Assembly (NCBI GenBank): GCA_913060695.1
Contig: CAJXUA010000001.1
Span: forward strand, 62,001 to 126,000
Direction: 5' to 3'
From: an uncultured Gammaproteobacteria bacterium
GTDB taxonomy: Bacteria > Pseudomonadota > Gammaproteobacteria > Pseudomonadales > Pseudohongiellaceae
DNA length: 64,000 bases
Numbering within the stretch: the stretch's first letter is position 1; each line of letters starts with the position of its first letter. Below are positions 55,440 through 64,000 of this stretch, one piece after another. Below the pieces are notes generated by a model that saw only the letters and a program-made list of their open reading frames with translations, had not been told where the DNA came from and did no database searches. The position numbers and the translations under genes were made by a program.

Positions 55440-55943
55440 TTGAAAACATTAGGGTTCGCGTGGGGTGTTGGGGGTGTAGTATTGATTCTGCTTTTTGCAG
55501 TGCTACGCCTATCCCCAATGGCCTTGGAGTTGTCTTCCTATAATCTAGAGCAAATTCACTGGTTCATGCTCGCCGTTAGTATCCTCTATATGGCCTACGC
55601 CGAAGGATATAAGGGCTTTCATCTAGCCTTTGCCCCGCGAGTTGTGGCCCGGGCAAGTTATTTGGGTGCCAACCCGCGCTTGCTACATGTTCTGTTTGCT
55701 CCCATTTTCTGCATGGGTTATATCCACGCGACTCGCCGCCGTAAGCTGCTCTCTTTCGGGCTAACTAGCATGATAATTTGCTTCGTGCTTATCGTGCGTA
55801 TGCTGCCGCAGCCATGGCGAGGCATTGTGGATGCTGGTGTCGTCACCGGTCTCATCTTGGGCATCGCCTCGATTGGTTTTTTCTTATTGCAGCGCCTGCG
55901 CTTCCCCGACCGCCTGCAAGTGGCGATCGATTTGCCGGAGTAA
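55440..55943 (+). CDS. Membrane protein of unknown function
   Basis: 167 residues with four hydrophobic spans (~5-25, ~38-55, ~95-120, ~130-150) and a conserved-looking loop YAEGYKGFHLAFAPRVVARA and FCMGYIHATRRRK. TTG start assumed; no ATG is available before residue 27 and the ribosome site is weak. Similar small proteins are common in Gammaproteobacteria but unnamed as far as I recall. Confidence 0.65.
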   Translation: MKTLGFAWGVGGVVLILLFAVLRLSPMALELSSYNLEQIHWFMLAVSILYMAYAEGYKGFHLAFAPRVVARASYLGANPRLLHVLFAPIFCMGYIHATRRRKLLSFGLTSMIICFVLIVRMLPQPWRGIVDAGVVTGLILGIASIGFFLLQRLRFPDRLQVAIDLPE

Positions 55944-55980
55944 TGCAGGGCTAAACTCTTCATGCTTAAGGGCGACTAGA

Positions 55981-56895
55981 ATGTTCAAGCAAGCCAATCC
56001 GAGTAGCTCCTGCGCCATCATCGTAAGCTTCGAACCTGATATCGCTGTATTGCTTGCCCTAGTGGAGCAGATCGGTACACAGGCGGATTTCATACTTGTA
56101 GATAATGCCTCTAGCAACGCCAGCGACTTTATAGCGCATGTGCAAGCCGCGCCGCGCTGCCTAGGCGTCCATAGTTTAGAGTGCAATGTCGGTCTTGCCG
56201 CGGCAATGAACATTGGGCTAGGCGAGGCCACTGCGGCAGGGTATGGCTTTGCTGTGCTATTCGATCAGGACAGCCAGGTCCCGGTATCTTTCTTTGCCGA
56301 TATGCAAGCCAGTTACGAAGAGGCCACGCTTGTTTGCAGTGCGCCAGTCGCGGCAGTCGGGCCGCGCATTGTGAGCCCGCGTAATAGCAAGGCAATGTCG
56401 TTCAAATTATTCAGCCGCGTGTTTAAGCGCAGCGACGTTGAAATACCGGGTAGCTCGCAGCTTTTCTATGCGGAATTTTTAATCTCCTCTGGCTGCCTGA
56501 TTGATCTTGGCCATTTGTCGAGAATTGGACCCATGCGCGAATCTTATTTCATCGACAATATCGATCTTGAGTGGTGTTTCCGTGCGATTGCAAAAGGGTA
56601 TGTTGTGGTGGGTTCGGGGAAGGCCGTGTTGGAGCATAGTATCGGAGTAGAGGACGACAGCGCCTGGGTTAAAGCGGGGCTGATCGTGAGTCATAGTCCA
56701 CTACGTAGTTATTATTCGACTCGCAACCGCTTTGCACTGTACCGGGAGTCATACGCGCCTCTAGGGTGGAAGCTGCGGGACTTTCCACGCTTCTTACTCA
56801 AGACACTCTGGTTGCTAGTGTTTAGCTCACGGCGTGCGGAGTACTTACAAAATATTCGCCGCGGGTTTGCGGACGCTGCGAGGCTGAATAAGTGA
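55981..56895 (+). CDS. Family 2 glycosyltransferase (rhamnosyltransferase-like)
   Basis: 304 residues from ATG 55981. GT-A fold: CAIIVSFEPDIAVLLALVEQI, ILVDNASSN, NVGLAAAMNIGLGEA, LFDQDSQVP (DxD), YFIDNIDLEWCFRA. Closest in style to dTDP-rhamnosyl transferases (RfbF/WbbL group). Its stop overlaps the next gene's GTG (GTGA). Confidence 0.9.
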   Translation: MFKQANPSSSCAIIVSFEPDIAVLLALVEQIGTQADFILVDNASSNASDFIAHVQAAPRCLGVHSLECNVGLAAAMNIGLGEATAAGYGFAVLFDQDSQVPVSFFADMQASYEEATLVCSAPVAAVGPRIVSPRNSKAMSFKLFSRVFKRSDVEIPGSSQLFYAEFLISSGCLIDLGHLSRIGPMRESYFIDNIDLEWCFRAIAKGYVVVGSGKAVLEHSIGVEDDSAWVKAGLIVSHSPLRSYYSTRNRFALYRESYAPLGWKLRDFPRFLLKTLWLLVFSSRRAEYLQNIRRGFADAARLNK

Positions 56896-57836
56896 GTAAG
56901 TCACAGACATCATTGCCTAAGATTGCCATAGTACTTGCCACCTATAATGGCGAAAAGTTTATTAAGCAGCAGCTCGACTCTTTATTAGCCCAGGAATATA
57001 CAGACTTTATAATTGTTGCGCGGGACGATGCTTCGCTGGATGCAACCCCCAGCATTTTGCAACACTATGCCAGCATGCATCCGGAAAAATTTCGACTGCT
57101 TGAGAGCGGTGAGAATCTCGGCGCTAGCGCAAGCTTCTCGGCACTCATAGAGTACGTGCTTGCACAGAAGGACGCATTGGGTTTAGAGCAGGCCTATATG
57201 ATGTGCTGCGACCAAGACGATGTCTGGCACTCAGATAAGATTGCTAAGTCGGTGCAGGCAATGCTGGCCTTAGAGGCCAAACATCCCTACCGAGCCTGTT
57301 TGGTGCACAGCGACTTGCGTGTCATCGATGAGCAGGGGCAAGAGCTCGCACCGTCTTTCTTTTCCTATCAGGGCATTCGTCCCCACAAGCATAGCTTCGC
57401 ACGCTTGCTAGTTAGCAATTCGGTTACGGGCTGCACCGCTATGATCAATGAGAAACTCGCTCATCTAGCCTGCCCGATACCTGCGCAGGCGATAATGCAT
57501 GACTGGTGGTTGGCTTTGGTGACTTCCTCAATTGGTCATATTCAGCCTATCGATGAGCCCTTAATGGACTACCGGCAGCATCAGAACAATACCCTTGGTG
57601 CGGTACAGATCACTCGCACTGGCTTTGCAATGCGCAAGCTGCGCAGACTCAATGACCCACTATACGATAAGTTCAATGTGCAACTTGCCAAGCAAGCGGC
57701 GAACTTCGCGGGGCGTCATTACGCCAACTTGAGCAATCGCAACACCTTTGTTCTCAGTGTTGCGCTGTGGCTGAGTAGTCGCTATCGATGGATACGCAAT
57801 GGAGTGTACCTAGGCTTCATTTGGCTTTTCGCCTAA
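56892..57836 (+). CDS. Family 2 glycosyltransferase
   Basis: 314 residues, GTG start coupled to the upstream stop. IAIVLATYNGEKFIKQQLDSLLAQ, VARDDASLDAT, CCDQDDVWHSDK (DxD), VTGCTAMIN and DWWLAL are typical of rhamnosyl/galactosyl GT2 enzymes in O-antigen clusters. Stop overlaps the convergent giant glycosyltransferase by four bases. Confidence 0.9.
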   Translation: MSKSQTSLPKIAIVLATYNGEKFIKQQLDSLLAQEYTDFIIVARDDASLDATPSILQHYASMHPEKFRLLESGENLGASASFSALIEYVLAQKDALGLEQAYMMCCDQDDVWHSDKIAKSVQAMLALEAKHPYRACLVHSDLRVIDEQGQELAPSFFSYQGIRPHKHSFARLLVSNSVTGCTAMINEKLAHLACPIPAQAIMHDWWLALVTSSIGHIQPIDEPLMDYRQHQNNTLGAVQITRTGFAMRKLRRLNDPLYDKFNVQLAKQAANFAGRHYANLSNRNTFVLSVALWLSSRYRWIRNGVYLGFIWLFA

Positions 57837-60800
57837 GTCACCTGATTCTTTCGAATCGCCGCTAAGCGCTTACGCATCATCTCGCCTACAACTAGTGGTG
57901 AGAACTCCGACTCGATTGTTGCCTTCGCTTTGCGTCCTAACTTATTCGTCAGTTCCCGGTCATTGGCGAGGGTGTGCATCGCTTCGGCTGCCTGCTCTAC
58001 ATTGGGCTCTGCCCATATCTGTCCCTTCTTGTACGGTCCGAAGTCTTCCTCGATGCTAACTAATTTGTAATCGATCGGCATGCAATTGTCGGGGCGCATA
58101 TAATCGGTATTGCCCGACCAGTTTGTCGCGAGAATCGCTTTACCTAGCGCCATCGCCTCGGCGGGGCCAAAGCCGAAGCCTTCGGAACGGTGCAGGGATA
58201 CGAAGCAATCGGTATTAGAGATTAGCGCGTTAACCTGCGCGCGCGAATACACCTTATCGAGAATCAGGATGTTCTGATGTTCGCCGATGGCGTCCTTTAT
58301 GCTACGAATAGCCTCGTCGGTAGGATTATTCACCTTTAAGACAAGACGTGCGTCGAGATCGTCGGCGGCAAAGGCGCGTCGGAAAGCGTCGATTGCACCG
58401 AAGGGGTTCTTGCGTGCGGGCATGCTATAGGTATCGAACATGGCCAGGAACAAGAAGGGTTCCTCTGGCAGTTGGAAGTCAGCGCGTTTTAGGCTTGTAT
58501 CCACCTTAACTTCGACTGCGTGTGGAATGCGGATCACCGGAATTGGCGAGCGCATCGCTACTGCGTCCTGCACGAAGTTGGACGGAACCCAAATCTCATC
58601 GAAGTGTACGAAAGTCTCAGCCCAAGCCTCTGGTATCTCTGGAAGTTCCCAGGCCCAATAGCCAATGCGGTAGTGGCCGTTGAAGTACTCTGAGGGCAAC
58701 TCCGTGATCGCCTGAAAGGCGTGGTCCGGATTGATGTGGAGAAGAGTCACATCATAAGGTGCCGACTCTATTTCTTTATGCTGCCAGCTCAGATCCGTCA
58801 TGCGAGAAGGGTTTCCAGACTGGAAGCAGATTATGCCGAACGCCTCGTTGGCGGCGTCCAATGCCTTGGCGTCACTGCGCGCACCCTCGCCGATACCCAT
58901 CTCTGCGCGAGTATAGCCAATCAGATTCACGCCGAATTGCAAGCCGTCACGAACTTGCGCCGCCTCATCATTGCTAGCAGGGATAAGGCTCGCCTGTGCC
59001 ACGCTATTGACCAGTAGCGTAAAGTCGCCCTTCTCCGCAGACAAGTTAGGATTGTAGTACTCGTCGCCAGCCATGAAGCGCTTGCTCCAACGCTGCCACA
59101 TGGCCTTCTCATTTTCTTTAGGCACGCTGGTCTTGCGGCTTATGCTCTCGTGGTGGATCAGCTTGGAATAAGGAGTCCACAGATTACGGTAACCCTTGTC
59201 AAGCAAGCGCAGGCATAGATCTACATCGTTACCGACTACCGCTAGCTCTTCGTCGAAACCGCCTATCTGTTCGAACTTCTCACGACTGACCATTAAGCAG
59301 GCGCCAGTATTTGCGGAGACCTCGCGAGTGGTTTCATGGATGTGGCGATAGATCGTATCGCTAGGCATGCGCTTATGCAGAAGGTGTATGCCGCCGCCGC
59401 CATAATTGACCAAAAGCACACCGGTGTGCTGCAAGGCTCCATTGGGGTAATAAAGAAGTGCCCCAACTGCGCCGACTTGCGGGCGCATCGCCTCGCGCAC
59501 TAGCACTTCTAGCCAGTCGGGGTCGATGATCTCAATATCGTCGTTCAGGAACAAGTACAGCTCGCCGCTGGCATTGCGTACGCCGATGTTATTCAAACGC
59601 GCCCAGTTGAATGGCTCGTTACATTCGACTACCTTGAAGTTTTTACTGCGCAGATACTCTATGCCCTCGGGATATTTTCCGCGGCCATTATCGAGAATAA
59701 TGACTTCGTAATTTTTGTAAGCGGTTAGGCTTAAAAGTGATTCCATGCAGGGTTTTACTAGATCGAGTCTACCCATAGTAGGGATGATGATCGATACTTT
59801 TGCTTCGCTGGCCAAAGGCCAGAAGACTTGCCGGATTCCGTGAGTGTGGGTTTTGACTTCGGCGTTGTGCCCACGTAGATGCTCTATGACTACTTGTGTT
59901 TCGGCGGCGATAATTACCGCGTCGTCGAGTTTGTCGCTCGCGCTCCACAACATCTTAGGGATGCGAGTGATAGCCGGTGCGCTGTCGACGATCGCCAATA
60001 GTGCAGCGAAGCGCCAAGCTGGAGTGTCGAGGCGAATATGTTGAACCGACGCGAGGAGAGGATTCTCAACTGCGAATAGCTGTCCGACATAGTTGCTGGC
60101 AAGCAAGTGATCGGGCGACCATTTTGGCGTAAAACAAGGCTCAGAATGTTCGCCTGTTAAAGAGGACTTGTCGTGGTCAGAATACAAAAGCTGTGCGTCG
60201 GCACTGGCCAAGCTCTGGTTCATTTCCCAAAGCGCGTGGGGAGCAAGTGTTTCACCGGCCTCGAGAAACAGGGACCAACCCTCGCGATCTACGAGATCTT
60301 GTAGTGCTGCGGCGATAGAGGCTTCGAAATTCACCTGTGTCGAAGCGCCGAGTCCTGCGTGGCTTACAGCGTCCTCTAGAACAGTGTCTTTATCACCGAT
60401 TAGGTGCACCATCCAGCGCGTACTCGCCTGCTCGGCGATGCTGGCGAGGGTATGCAGTAAGGCTTCCTCATCACCATTGGGGCTAACGATCAGATGGAAG
60501 AGAATTGCATTTTCATCGTGAAGAGATTGCTCGCGAAGCCTCTCAATTTCTTCTGGCTCTGGCATATTGCGCCAATACCAAGTGTTATAGAGATCACTAT
60601 TCTTAAAAAGTCTAAAGGTCTGCGTGATATTGCGAACGTGCTGGTCCTTATCCGTCAAGGTTAAGACGAGTTCGTGCTTACCGGCATCTAACTCTGGCAA
60701 TGGAATCTCTTGATAGAAACCCGCCGTAAAAGCATCCTTGATCTCGGGGTACTGCTCGGCGATATCGGGTCGACTAATGCCAGTGTTGAAACTCAGACAG

Positions 60801-62101
60801 AGCTTGCCGTCGACGTGCGCGTCAATCTGCGCCATTCCGGCTTCGCTGCACGCCCAACCCTGAAGCGTCAGCTGCTCCGGAAACTCATTCTGTGCTGCAC
60901 TTGGAATATCGAGATTACAGTGCATGAACTCCTGCTGTGCAGATGCTTCTTGCTGTTCCTGCTTCTCTTGAATGTGTGGCTTGGCGCGGCTAGCGCCAAG
61001 CGCGAGCAGCTTTCGTTTCACGAATCTAATAGGCTTGGTGATCTTCCAAGAAAAGGAGTTAAGTAGCAGCTGATTATCGAGGCTTAGTCGATTGGCATGC
61101 ATCTTGGCATCGTTCAATTCGGCCGTGCGGCGATTGATGGTCTGACTAAACTTATTGAGCTTGTGATTCAGACTGCGTAACTCGTTATTGAGACGGCCCT
61201 CGGTCTCTTGCAACTGGCGTCCCAGTTTGCGTTTCTCATTCTCAGCTTCCACGGCGTGTTCGTTGAGTCGCTTGATGTCGCCGTGCAGGCTCTCTACGAG
61301 CGTGGTCTCATCGAGGCTCCCGAGGGTTTGGTTCAATTGCTCGCCGGTCCAAAGCGGCAACCATTTCGAGAAAACGCGGACGCGAGCCTCGGCAATAGTA
61401 TCTCCGCTGCGATACCGGCTACTAGGGTCCGTAGAGGCCGTGTTGGACTCGCCACCCTGGCGATAGAATGCTGTGATCTCGTCGACATGGAGGAAAGGCA
61501 TGAGTTGAGCGATCTGCAGCCAGAAATCCCAGTCCTCGAAGATGTCCAGATTCTCATCGAACAGGCAGCCGCGCGTCACTAGAGAGCGGCGAAACAGCGC
61601 GGAATGTATGGGAATAAAATTGTCTCGACGTAGCCGCGCCGAATCGAAGGGAATCCGAAATGTGGCGTTACTAAGATTGCCGGCGGGCGTCGTTTTCTGA
61701 GTGCTGCTATAAGCCACGCCCAGAGTTTTATCTCGCTCTAAACACTCCACCAACATCTCAATATGTCGTGGCGCAATCCAGTCGTCCTCATCCAAGAAGA
61801 TGAGGTAACTACCTTGCGCTTCACGCAGAGCAATATTCGCGGCCGCTGGGCGGTTCAGAGGCACGCCCTCGCTGACTTCTCGAAGAGCAGTTTGCAGAGC
61901 AAGTGACTTATGGCGGTCGAGGCCCTTGCCTGTGGCATCCACTAGAATAATCTCGATGTTGCTGTAAGTCTGTTTCTCCACAGACAACAAGGCCTCCGCG
62001 AGTTCGGCGCGGTTCATGCTACGGCAAAGCACGGAGACTAGAGGGGCGTCTTCGAAAGCAAGTTTCGGTGCGGCATTGGTGTTAGTCGTGGCGTTACTAA
62101 T
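57833..62101 (-). CDS. Multi-domain glycosyltransferase (GT2, coiled coil, GT2-like, GT2, GT4); probable ATT start
   Basis: About 1,422 residues if translation begins at ATT 62101. Domains: GT2 (~25-250; LDEDDWIAP), coiled coil (~265-330), linker (~370-490), a GT2-like fold (~530-765), GT2 (~769-1020; SIIIPTMGRLD, FLNDDIEI), and GT4 (~1055-1415; GVNLIGYTRAEMGIGEGAR, SLHRSEGFGFGPAEAMALGK). The first GTG (62032) would remove the LVS of strand beta1 of the first GT2 and has no ribosome site. The frame is open to 62115 with no ATG, GTG or TTG. ATT 62101 overlaps the upstream TAG and has AGGA seven bases ahead. Likely builds a surface polysaccharide or O-antigen. Confidence 0.85.
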   Translation of the reverse strand: MSNATTNTNAAPKLAFEDAPLVSVLCRSMNRAELAEALLSVEKQTYSNIEIILVDATGKGLDRHKSLALQTALREVSEGVPLNRPAAANIALREAQGSYLIFLDEDDWIAPRHIEMLVECLERDKTLGVAYSSTQKTTPAGNLSNATFRIPFDSARLRRDNFIPIHSALFRRSLVTRGCLFDENLDIFEDWDFWLQIAQLMPFLHVDEITAFYRQGGESNTASTDPSSRYRSGDTIAEARVRVFSKWLPLWTGEQLNQTLGSLDETTLVESLHGDIKRLNEHAVEAENEKRKLGRQLQETEGRLNNELRSLNHKLNKFSQTINRRTAELNDAKMHANRLSLDNQLLLNSFSWKITKPIRFVKRKLLALGASRAKPHIQEKQEQQEASAQQEFMHCNLDIPSAAQNEFPEQLTLQGWACSEAGMAQIDAHVDGKLCLSFNTGISRPDIAEQYPEIKDAFTAGFYQEIPLPELDAGKHELVLTLTDKDQHVRNITQTFRLFKNSDLYNTWYWRNMPEPEEIERLREQSLHDENAILFHLIVSPNGDEEALLHTLASIAEQASTRWMVHLIGDKDTVLEDAVSHAGLGASTQVNFEASIAAALQDLVDREGWSLFLEAGETLAPHALWEMNQSLASADAQLLYSDHDKSSLTGEHSEPCFTPKWSPDHLLASNYVGQLFAVENPLLASVQHIRLDTPAWRFAALLAIVDSAPAITRIPKMLWSASDKLDDAVIIAAETQVVIEHLRGHNAEVKTHTHGIRQVFWPLASEAKVSIIIPTMGRLDLVKPCMESLLSLTAYKNYEVIILDNGRGKYPEGIEYLRSKNFKVVECNEPFNWARLNNIGVRNASGELYLFLNDDIEIIDPDWLEVLVREAMRPQVGAVGALLYYPNGALQHTGVLLVNYGGGGIHLLHKRMPSDTIYRHIHETTREVSANTGACLMVSREKFEQIGGFDEELAVVGNDVDLCLRLLDKGYRNLWTPYSKLIHHESISRKTSVPKENEKAMWQRWSKRFMAGDEYYNPNLSAEKGDFTLLVNSVAQASLIPASNDEAAQVRDGLQFGVNLIGYTRAEMGIGEGARSDAKALDAANEAFGIICFQSGNPSRMTDLSWQHKEIESAPYDVTLLHINPDHAFQAITELPSEYFNGHYRIGYWAWELPEIPEAWAETFVHFDEIWVPSNFVQDAVAMRSPIPVIRIPHAVEVKVDTSLKRADFQLPEEPFLFLAMFDTYSMPARKNPFGAIDAFRRAFAADDLDARLVLKVNNPTDEAIRSIKDAIGEHQNILILDKVYSRAQVNALISNTDCFVSLHRSEGFGFGPAEAMALGKAILATNWSGNTDYMRPDNCMPIDYKLVSIEEDFGPYKKGQIWAEPNVEQAAEAMHTLANDRELTNKLGRKAKATIESEFSPLVVGEMMRKRLAAIRKNQVT

Positions 62102-62924
62102 GTTGTGATCCTCGCAACAGTTTCTTCAAAGCGGAAAAGATGCCGGTGCCTGCGTTGTCGCTGCGATAGGCGCTCGGCATTGGCACGTCAGTAAGTTGCA
62201 GGCGTTCCTGCCGCATCAGTTCAGCTTCGCTGAGTAAATGGGGTTGGCGCAAAAGCTCAGGTGTTAGCAGGCAAAAGGCTTCTGCATACTTCACCTGAGG
62301 TGGCAGTGTATAGGTCCTAAAATGGTTCAACGCGAATATGTATTCGTCGTAGGGAGATATGTTTAGCTGTGAGTGGTAGACCGCGATAGCTGCACGCTTC
62401 TTTGCCTCGAAGGAGGTAATGTCGATCAAGATGTCGACGCGCGCTAGGGGGGCCCCAACCTCATACATGGCAATGCGCAAATCCCTCCCTTCATTGACAA
62501 GGCGCCTAGTGGCCTCTATTACGAGCCATGCCGTGGCGCGATGATCGGGGTGAATCTCATTGAACGAGGTGGTTAGTATTAAGTCTGCGCCGCTATTGAC
62601 GATGGCTAAGCGCGCTGCCTCGATTGAGCGCTCATCGCAGCGCACGCTACGATCTTTCTCTTGCCAAAAATCAACGCTCTCGACTCCTAGGATTTTTACA
62701 GCAGCCCGTGTCTCTTGTTCACGCACGGCGCTGCCTTGCTTGCCATGCTCGCCGAAATCCCCCGAGGTTACTAATATTGCTTGAGTGGGAATATGTGCTT
62801 CCTGATACGCCGCTAGTAGGCCGCCGCAACCCAATGTTTCGTCATCGGGATGGGGGGCAAACACGAGCGCCTTCTGGCAAGGTATTGTGGCGCTGGCTTG
62901 ATAGGGCGTTAATCGCGATTCCAT
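62097..62924 (-). CDS. PIG-L family deacetylase
   Basis: 275 residues. Zinc-binding HPDDE in VFAPHPDDETLGCGG and the second motif HPDHR in NEIHPDHRAT are intact. Removes N-acetyl groups from sugars or similar small substrates. Ten bases after DUF484 and overlapping the giant glycosyltransferase, so it may trim a glycan intermediate. Confidence 0.92.
   Translation of the reverse strand: MESRLTPYQASATIPCQKALVFAPHPDDETLGCGGLLAAYQEAHIPTQAILVTSGDFGEHGKQGSAVREQETRAAVKILGVESVDFWQEKDRSVRCDERSIEAARLAIVNSGADLILTTSFNEIHPDHRATAWLVIEATRRLVNEGRDLRIAMYEVGAPLARVDILIDITSFEAKKRAAIAVYHSQLNISPYDEYIFALNHFRTYTLPPQVKYAEAFCLLTPELLRQPHLLSEAELMRQERLQLTDVPMPSAYRSDNAGTGIFSALKKLLRGSQH
62109..62113 (-). promoter_or_regulatory. 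Shine-Dalgarno placed for an ATT start
   Basis: GAGGA on the minus strand, seven bases before ATT 62101-62099, inside the end of the PIG-L gene. Confidence 0.55.
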
Positions 62925-62934
62925 CGGTTAACTC

Positions 62935-63636
62935 TCAGTTTATTTTGCGAATAATGATCGACTCGAGCACCTCGCCGATGAAGTCCAGAAAGAGAGTGTC
63001 TAAATCAGGATGGAAATAGTCTTGGGCTTTGTTGCCAATCGCCAACACGCCTAGCATGCGCTCGCGTCCTATAGGGCATAGCGCTACGGAACGAATGCCG
63101 CCACCGCGATGGGGAAAGAGGAAGGTGGCTGTGTCTTTGTCGATACTCTTGCAAATAGTCTTACGATCGCGCAGTAGCGTTGGGAAGCTCTCTTGCAGGA
63201 AGTCAGCAGACTCGAGCCTAGCGTTCTCGACATTGTTGATATTGTCGGTGTCGAACAGGATGACGCTACTAACGTCTATGCCGGGCTGAGTATTAAGGTT
63301 GGCTTCTGTGGCGCTGGCTATCTGGGAGACATCGTCTTCGATCAATAGTGCCAGAATGAGTGCCCGAGTGACGCTGAAAAGTTGATCGTTATACTTGGCA
63401 GTTTCCATCAATGTGTTGAGCGTGTGGCGCGACTCTATGCTGCGCTCGCGCAAGATCTTTACCTGACGCTCCAGTAGAGAGATTGCTTTGCCGCTCTCAT
63501 GGGGAAGCGTGATCTCCTCCAATAAGCTGTCTCGATTTATGAAAAAATCGGGATGTTTTTGCAGGTAGTGAGCGACTTGGTCGGCGCTCACATCATTCTT
63601 GTCGGTGCCTTGCTTTGCAGAGGTGTCGCTATTCAT
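62935..63636 (-). CDS. DUF484 family protein
   Basis: 233 residues. Opening VAHYLQKHPDFFINRDSLLEEITLPHESG and ISLLERQVKILRERSIE are the DUF484 signature; the rest is GAF-like (LGVLAIGNKAQDYFHPDLDTLFLDFIGEVL). Follows dapF as in many Gammaproteobacteria; xerC, normally next, is replaced by PIG-L and glycosyltransferase genes. Confidence 0.94.
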   Translation of the reverse strand: MNSDTSAKQGTDKNDVSADQVAHYLQKHPDFFINRDSLLEEITLPHESGKAISLLERQVKILRERSIESRHTLNTLMETAKYNDQLFSVTRALILALLIEDDVSQIASATEANLNTQPGIDVSSVILFDTDNINNVENARLESADFLQESFPTLLRDRKTICKSIDKDTATFLFPHRGGGIRSVALCPIGRERMLGVLAIGNKAQDYFHPDLDTLFLDFIGEVLESIIIRKIN

Positions 63637-63664
63637 ACGCTCTCTTCACTTTTCGTCACGATGA

Positions 63665-64000
63665 TTATGAAACGGTGTCTAATTCGATGCTGCCTTCGAA
63701 CACGCTAGTAGCAGGTCCGCGCATGATTATAGGGCTGGAAGATCCCTCCCAGCTCAGGCGTAGATCGCCGCCGTTAAGGTGCGCGAGTACGTCGTTATCA
63801 AGCAATCCCGCCGCATGACCGCATACCAGCGCCGCACAGGCGCCAGTACCGCAGGCTTGCGTTTCACCCACGCCGCGTTCGAATACGCGCAGTTTAATTT
63901 GTCCGCGTGCAATGACTTGCATAAAACCAATATTGACCCCTTGCGGGAAATCCGGGTGTGCCCCAAGTGCGGTGCCTATTTCGGCAACGGCGGTGCTGGC
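63665..64000 (-). CDS. dapF: Diaminopimelate epimerase (5' part outside window)
   Basis: C-terminal 111 residues; the frame is open to the window end. Catalytic Cys in ERGVGETQACGTGACAA and the preceding HPDFPQGVNIGFMQV are diagnostic. Converts LL- to meso-diaminopimelate for lysine and peptidoglycan. 28 bases before DUF484. Confidence 0.95.
   Translation of the reverse strand, partial: ASTAVAEIGTALGAHPDFPQGVNIGFMQVIARGQIKLRVFERGVGETQACGTGACAALVCGHAAGLLDNDVLAHLNGGDLRLSWEGSSSPIIMRGPATSVFEGSIELDTVS

Overview
This window looks like a contiguous stretch of a marine-type gammaproteobacterial chromosome (Pseudomonadales/Cellvibrionales-like). Supporting synteny includes rplU-rpmA-obgE-proB with divergent ispB, nudF-yqiB-cpdA-yqiA-parE-parC, gshB-tonB-yqgE-ruvX, yggS/pilT divergence and dapF-DUF484. 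Base composition is even, in the low to mid 50s % G+C by eye. I see no prophage, transposase, CRISPR, tRNA or rRNA. The genus cannot be named from sequence reading alone.

Layout. 0-10.6 kb: ETF-ubiquinone oxidoreductase (cut at its 5' end), a three-gene exported/lipoprotein operon (degenerate peptidase with TPRs, unknown exported protein, transglutaminase-like TPR lipoprotein), an acyl-CoA synthetase, a DUF4399 protein, a luciferase-like monooxygenase and ispB. 10.6-14.9 kb: rplU-rpmA-obgE-proB with a clear promoter, a leader hairpin and a terminator, followed by a 760 bp gene-free cluster of REP-like and tandem repeats. 14.9-19.4 kb: a GST, then a two-component pair resembling the 'proteobacterial dedicated sortase' PdsR/PdsS, but with no sortase, and a DUF2889 protein. 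19.5-24.5 kb: a lipid-modification operon (NTF2-like, DUF1365, cyclopropane-synthase-like, exported protein) divergent from an ECF11-type sigma factor and its ChrR zinc anti-sigma factor. Matching TGATCT-N18-TAA promoters face both ways. 24.7-32 kb: ppiC, nudF, yqiB, cpdA, yqiA, parE, parC.

32-46.3 kb is a dense signalling region. It holds an NMT1-CHASE-PAS-GGDEF-EAL receptor, a GNAT-fold protein, two sensor kinase/response regulator pairs arranged tail to tail, a HAMP-cyclase-like protein lacking a metal-binding Asp, and a FimX-type degenerate GGDEF/EAL protein. 46.6-55.4 kb: a small zinc-ribbon membrane protein, yggS, pilT, ruvX, yqgE, a TonB-like protein, gshB, and a compact operon of an intact PilG, a PilH-like receiver without phospho-acceptor and a degenerate ChpA/CheA-like protein. 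55.4-64 kb: a membrane protein, two GT2 glycosyltransferases, a ~1,420-residue multi-glycosyltransferase whose best start is an ATT codon, a PIG-L deacetylase, DUF484 and the 3' part of dapF.

How they fit together: fimX, pilT and the pilG/pilH-like/chpA-like genes point to type IV pilus control by c-di-GMP and a stripped-down chemosensory array. The ECF/ChrR locus probably answers singlet-oxygen-type stress by remodelling membrane lipids. The two tail-to-tail kinase/regulator pairs next to a GNAT gene are the best candidate for an undescribed signalling module; the degenerate Pil-Chp operon is the best candidate for an unusual protein system. All functional statements are from reading the sequence and remembered family features; no database search was run.
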